A stretch of DNA of 8,337 nt from an uncultured Atopobium sp. (GTDB lineage Bacteria; Actinomycetota; Coriobacteriia; Coriobacteriales; Atopobiaceae), in NCBI GenBank assembly GCA_946999785.1, contig CAMQEO010000053.1:1-8337 (forward strand), in the 5' to 3' direction. Below are positions 5,946 through 8,337 of this stretch, in pieces (the stretch's first letter is position 1; every line of letters begins with the position of its first letter). The position numbers and the translations under genes are program-made. Under the pieces are notes generated by a model. It saw only the letters and a list, made by a program, of their open reading frames with translations, had not been told where the DNA came from and ran no database searches.

Positions 5946-5969
5946 GCTTGCTGTATAAAGCAGCAAAGC
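5946..5969 (+). repeat. Hairpin between the DJ-1-like and ABC ATPase genes
   Basis: GCTTGCTG (5946-5953) pairs with CAGCAAAGC (5961-5969) with one bulged A and a 7-base loop. No T-run follows, so it is not a standard terminator. A near-palindrome, AGCGT-GT-ACGCT (5967-5978), overlaps its end and could be an operator. Both lie just upstream of the ATPase ribosome site and might affect its expression. Confidence 0.45.
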
Positions 5970-5986
5970 GTGTACGCTGAGCACAT

Positions 5987-5992
5987 AAGGAG
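5987..5992 (+). promoter_or_regulatory. Ribosome binding site deciding the ABC ATPase start
   Basis: AAGGAG lies eight bases before GTG 6001. The earlier in-frame GTG at 5992 overlaps this site, so it cannot be the start it serves. Confidence 0.8.
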
Positions 5993-6000
5993 TGTGCGCG

Positions 6001-6702
6001 GTGGCATTTGTTGAGTTCAAAGATGTTTCTAAGACCTATCATATGGGCGATTGCGAAGTTCATGCAGTTCATCATATGAACTTTACTATGGAACAAGGCG
6101 AGCTTGTGGTCATCGTTGGTGCTTCGGGTGCAGGTAAAACAACCGTTTTGAATATGCTCGGCGGCATGGATTCTCCAACAGAGGGAACCATTTTACTTGC
6201 AGGTAAACAAATTAGTGGATTCAATGCACGTGAGCTTACCCTGTATAGAAGGCATGCTATTGGTTTTGTGTTTCAGTTCTACAATTTAGTTCAAAACCTC
6301 ACAGCACTCGAAAACGTAGAGCTTGCTAGTCAAATTTGTAAACATCCTTTGCCAGCAGCCGATGTGCTCAAACAAGTTGGCTTAGAAAAACGTATGCACA
6401 ATTTTCCCGCGCAGCTTTCTGGTGGTGAGCAGCAGCGTGTGGCTATTGCCCGCGCGCTTGCCAAGAATCCTCAGCTGCTCTTATGTGATGAACCTACGGG
6501 TGCCCTTGATTATGTAACGGGCAAACAGATTCTTAAATTGTTACAAGACACCTGTATTAATACAGGAAAAACCGTTGCCATTGTTACGCATAACAGCGCG
6601 TTTACCGAAATCGCGCATCGCGTTATTCATGTTCACGAGGGGAGTGCGCAGTCTATAGAAATACACGATCACCCTCGTGATGCTCTCGATGTTGAATGGT
6701 AA
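6001..6702 (+). CDS. ABC transporter ATP-binding protein, LolD/MacB type
   Basis: This 233 aa cytoplasmic ATPase powers the FtsX-like permease encoded nine bases downstream. All motifs are intact: Walker A GASGAGKTT (40-48), the Q-loop with Q92 in FQFYNL, the signature LSGGEQQ (139-145), Walker B LLLCDEP (159-165) with catalytic E164, the D-loop ALD, and the H-switch H197 in THN. The length and FQFYNL/PTGALD motifs match the LolD/MacB/FtsE group, whose members drive mechanotransmission or lipid/peptide export without a classical substrate channel. The start is GTG 6001 with AAGGAG (5987-5992). The C-terminus ends soon after the nucleotide domain (VEW). The close spacing suggests translational coupling with the permease. 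The substrate is unknown. Confidence 0.95.
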   Translation: MAFVEFKDVSKTYHMGDCEVHAVHHMNFTMEQGELVVIVGASGAGKTTVLNMLGGMDSPTEGTILLAGKQISGFNARELTLYRRHAIGFVFQFYNLVQNLTALENVELASQICKHPLPAADVLKQVGLEKRMHNFPAQLSGGEQQRVAIARALAKNPQLLLCDEPTGALDYVTGKQILKLLQDTCINTGKTVAIVTHNSAFTEIAHRVIHVHEGSAQSIEIHDHPRDALDVEW

Positions 6703-6711
6703 GGTGATGAA

Positions 6712-8337
6712 GTGCTCAAAAGAATTGCGCCGCTTCTTCACCAAACTTTGCGGTCCATACATACCACGTTCAGTCGTTTTTTGGCTATTGTTGCGATAGT
6801 TGCCTTAGGCACGGGTTTCTTTGCTGGGCTTATGATGACTGGCCCCGACATGCGACAGGCCATGGATACCTATTACGATGATAACAATGTATGGGATATA
6901 CGTCTTATTTCAACGCTTGGTTTTTCTAACGACGATATTCATCAATTTGACGATGTAGAAGGCGTGCGCGCTTGCATGTCCAATCATACGGTTGACGCTA
7001 TTGCGCGTATGAATGATACGCAGGTAGCGGTGCGCGTTTCTTCGTTTGACACTACGATGGCACAACAATTTGTTGATGAACATGCATATGCTGCAAAGGA
7101 TTCTTCTTTTGATTTTCTTAATCGCTTTCAATTGGTAGCAGGAAGGCTTCCGCAATCACCTGACGAATGTTTGGCTGCGGCGTATGCTCCTCATGCACAA
7201 TTGAGCGAAGGCGATATTGTTGATATTACCTCGGCAAATGAAGACCTTGATAAAATTTTTTCTACCAGACATTTACGTGTGGTTGGAACCATAACATCTC
7301 CTTTATATCCCTACACGCGAAGTTTTGGATCTACAACCATTGGTTCTGGCTCTATTGATCAATATATTTTTGTGCCAACATCTACGTTTCAGCAGGATTT
7401 CCCCTATACCGAGCTGTATATAAGCGTTGAAGGTGCTGATAGTGTTCAAAGTAATAGCGATGCATACAAAAACATCGTAGGTGCTACTAAAGAGCGTCTT
7501 GAAGCTCAAAAAGACCGCATGAGCGTGTTTCGCCAGCACGAGGTGCAAGAGCTGGCACAAAGCAAGCTTGACGAAAAAAAGTCCGAGTTTGAGCAGCAAA
7601 AAAACGAAGCATTTGAAAAGTTAGAAGCTGGCGAATCTGAGCTTGCGCGCAAACATAGCAAGCTGCAGGAATCATGGCGCAAATACACACAAGGTACAAG
7701 CAAGTTAAAAGCGTCGCGAGAAGCCTTTGAATCACAAAAAGCTGCCTCACAAAACAAGTTGTCTCAAGCTCAAACGCGTCTTGCCACGCAAGAAAAAACT
7801 TTGTTATCAACACTTCGCGCACAAGGGATAGATGTTTCTTCACTTGAGCAAGCTCAAACTATTTTAGAGAACCATCTTCAGGCGCTTAAAGAAAAGCAGA
7901 ACCAGCAAAATGTTGACAATCGTGTTGTAGACGAAAATTCGTCTGAACAATCGCCTGAACACATAAGATCAAACAGCAACCAACAATTAGCAACATTAGG
8001 CGATAATCGCCAATCTATCCAGCACAACAAAACTCGAGCGATTATGGCAACAGCTCGCGAGCACGTGAGCGCTCCTTATGAGGAAATACAACGTGTGCAA
8101 CAGCAACTTGCAGGGGTACAGCAATTACTTGCAGCAAAAGCAAAGCTACAAGATGAACGCGCTGTGGCAGATAAAAAATTGGAACATGCCGAGCAAGAGC
8201 TTGCACAAGCTCAAGCCAAGCTTGATGCGTCGTATGTTCGTCTGCAAGAAGGTCAAAAGAAATATGATGAAGCCGCGCATGTGCTTGCACAGCGCAAACA
8301 AGAACTCGATGACAAATTTGCTACCGTTCAAAAGCAG
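6712..8337 (+). CDS. FtsX-like ABC permease with long coiled-coil extracytoplasmic insert, 3' part outside window
   Basis: An open frame runs from GTG 6712 to the window end without a stop (542 codons). GGTGA (6703-6707) lies just before it and probably serves as the ribosome site. The N-terminus has basic residues, then one membrane segment (about 22-43, AIVAIVALGTGFFAGL). A MacB-like extracytoplasmic region follows (about 44-250), with motifs such as TGPDMRQAMDTYYDDNN and WDIRLISTLGF. From about 255 to the end it is almost wholly Lys/Glu/Gln/Ala-rich helix with heptad-like spacing, such as KLEAGESELARKHSKL and EHAEQELAQAQAKL. A polar Asn/Gln/Ser-rich break at about 395-440 probably marks a hairpin turn or linker. 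Gram-positive permeases with this start are usually around 1,100 aa with three more C-terminal membrane segments (family knowledge), so about half is missing here. It pairs with the ATPase upstream. The role may be cell-envelope remodelling or export, but the substrate is unknown. Confidence 0.9.
   Translation, partial: MLKRIAPLLHQTLRSIHTTFSRFLAIVAIVALGTGFFAGLMMTGPDMRQAMDTYYDDNNVWDIRLISTLGFSNDDIHQFDDVEGVRACMSNHTVDAIARMNDTQVAVRVSSFDTTMAQQFVDEHAYAAKDSSFDFLNRFQLVAGRLPQSPDECLAAAYAPHAQLSEGDIVDITSANEDLDKIFSTRHLRVVGTITSPLYPYTRSFGSTTIGSGSIDQYIFVPTSTFQQDFPYTELYISVEGADSVQSNSDAYKNIVGATKERLEAQKDRMSVFRQHEVQELAQSKLDEKKSEFEQQKNEAFEKLEAGESELARKHSKLQESWRKYTQGTSKLKASREAFESQKAASQNKLSQAQTRLATQEKTLLSTLRAQGIDVSSLEQAQTILENHLQALKEKQNQQNVDNRVVDENSSEQSPEHIRSNSNQQLATLGDNRQSIQHNKTRAIMATAREHVSAPYEEIQRVQQQLAGVQQLLAAKAKLQDERAVADKKLEHAEQELAQAQAKLDASYVRLQEGQKKYDEAAHVLAQRKQELDDKFATVQKQ

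Noticed and set aside
7303..8331. Minus-strand open frames opposite the permease coiled coil
   Set aside because: They arise from the biased Gln/Ala/Lys/Glu codons of the coiled coil on the plus strand and show no recognisable protein.

Overview
The window is a compact bacterial segment of moderate GC, with anaerobic fermentation genes on the left and membrane-transport genes on the right. The pyruvate formate-lyase (PFL) operon, Gram-positive-style AGGAG ribosome sites, frequent GTG starts and a Gram-positive-type FtsX-like permease suggest an anaerobic Gram-positive. Atopobiaceae/Coriobacteriia is my best guess; it rests on overall resemblance only and is weakly held.

Left edge (1-99): the first 53 bases look like the 3' end of a group II intron on the + strand (end of domain V, then domain VI with a bulged branch-point A). 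A short inverted repeat follows, before the pfl operon.

PFL operon (100-3447, minus strand): the order of transcription is pflB (718 aa catalytic subunit), an 80 aa stand-alone glycyl-radical domain, then pflA (radical SAM activase). The key point is that this PFL is split. PflB has the Cys-Cys active site but stops before the RVSGYAV glycyl-radical domain and ends in a cysteine-containing tail instead. The missing domain is encoded by the next gene, which has its own strong ribosome site. The three products should form one system: PflA places the radical on Gly55 of the small protein, which must then dock into PflB for pyruvate + CoA to become acetyl-CoA + formate. A perfect 11-bp inverted repeat lies inside the first codons of pflA, and a smaller hairpin lies between pflB and the small gene. 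Both could tune subunit ratios.

Divergent intergenic region (3448-3766): AT-rich, with two dyads and a 10-bp-phased direct repeat that could be operators. No convincing promoter pair was found.

Right half (3767-8337, plus strand): a MATE-family efflux protein, a probable weak terminator, a DJ-1/PfpI (YajL-like) protein, an ABC ATPase of the LolD/MacB type, and its FtsX-like permease. The permease has a very long coiled-coil extracytoplasmic insert and runs off the window end after 542 codons. ATPase and permease are 9 bases apart and certainly form one transporter. No link between the MATE, DJ-1 and ABC genes and the PFL operon is visible beyond adjacency.
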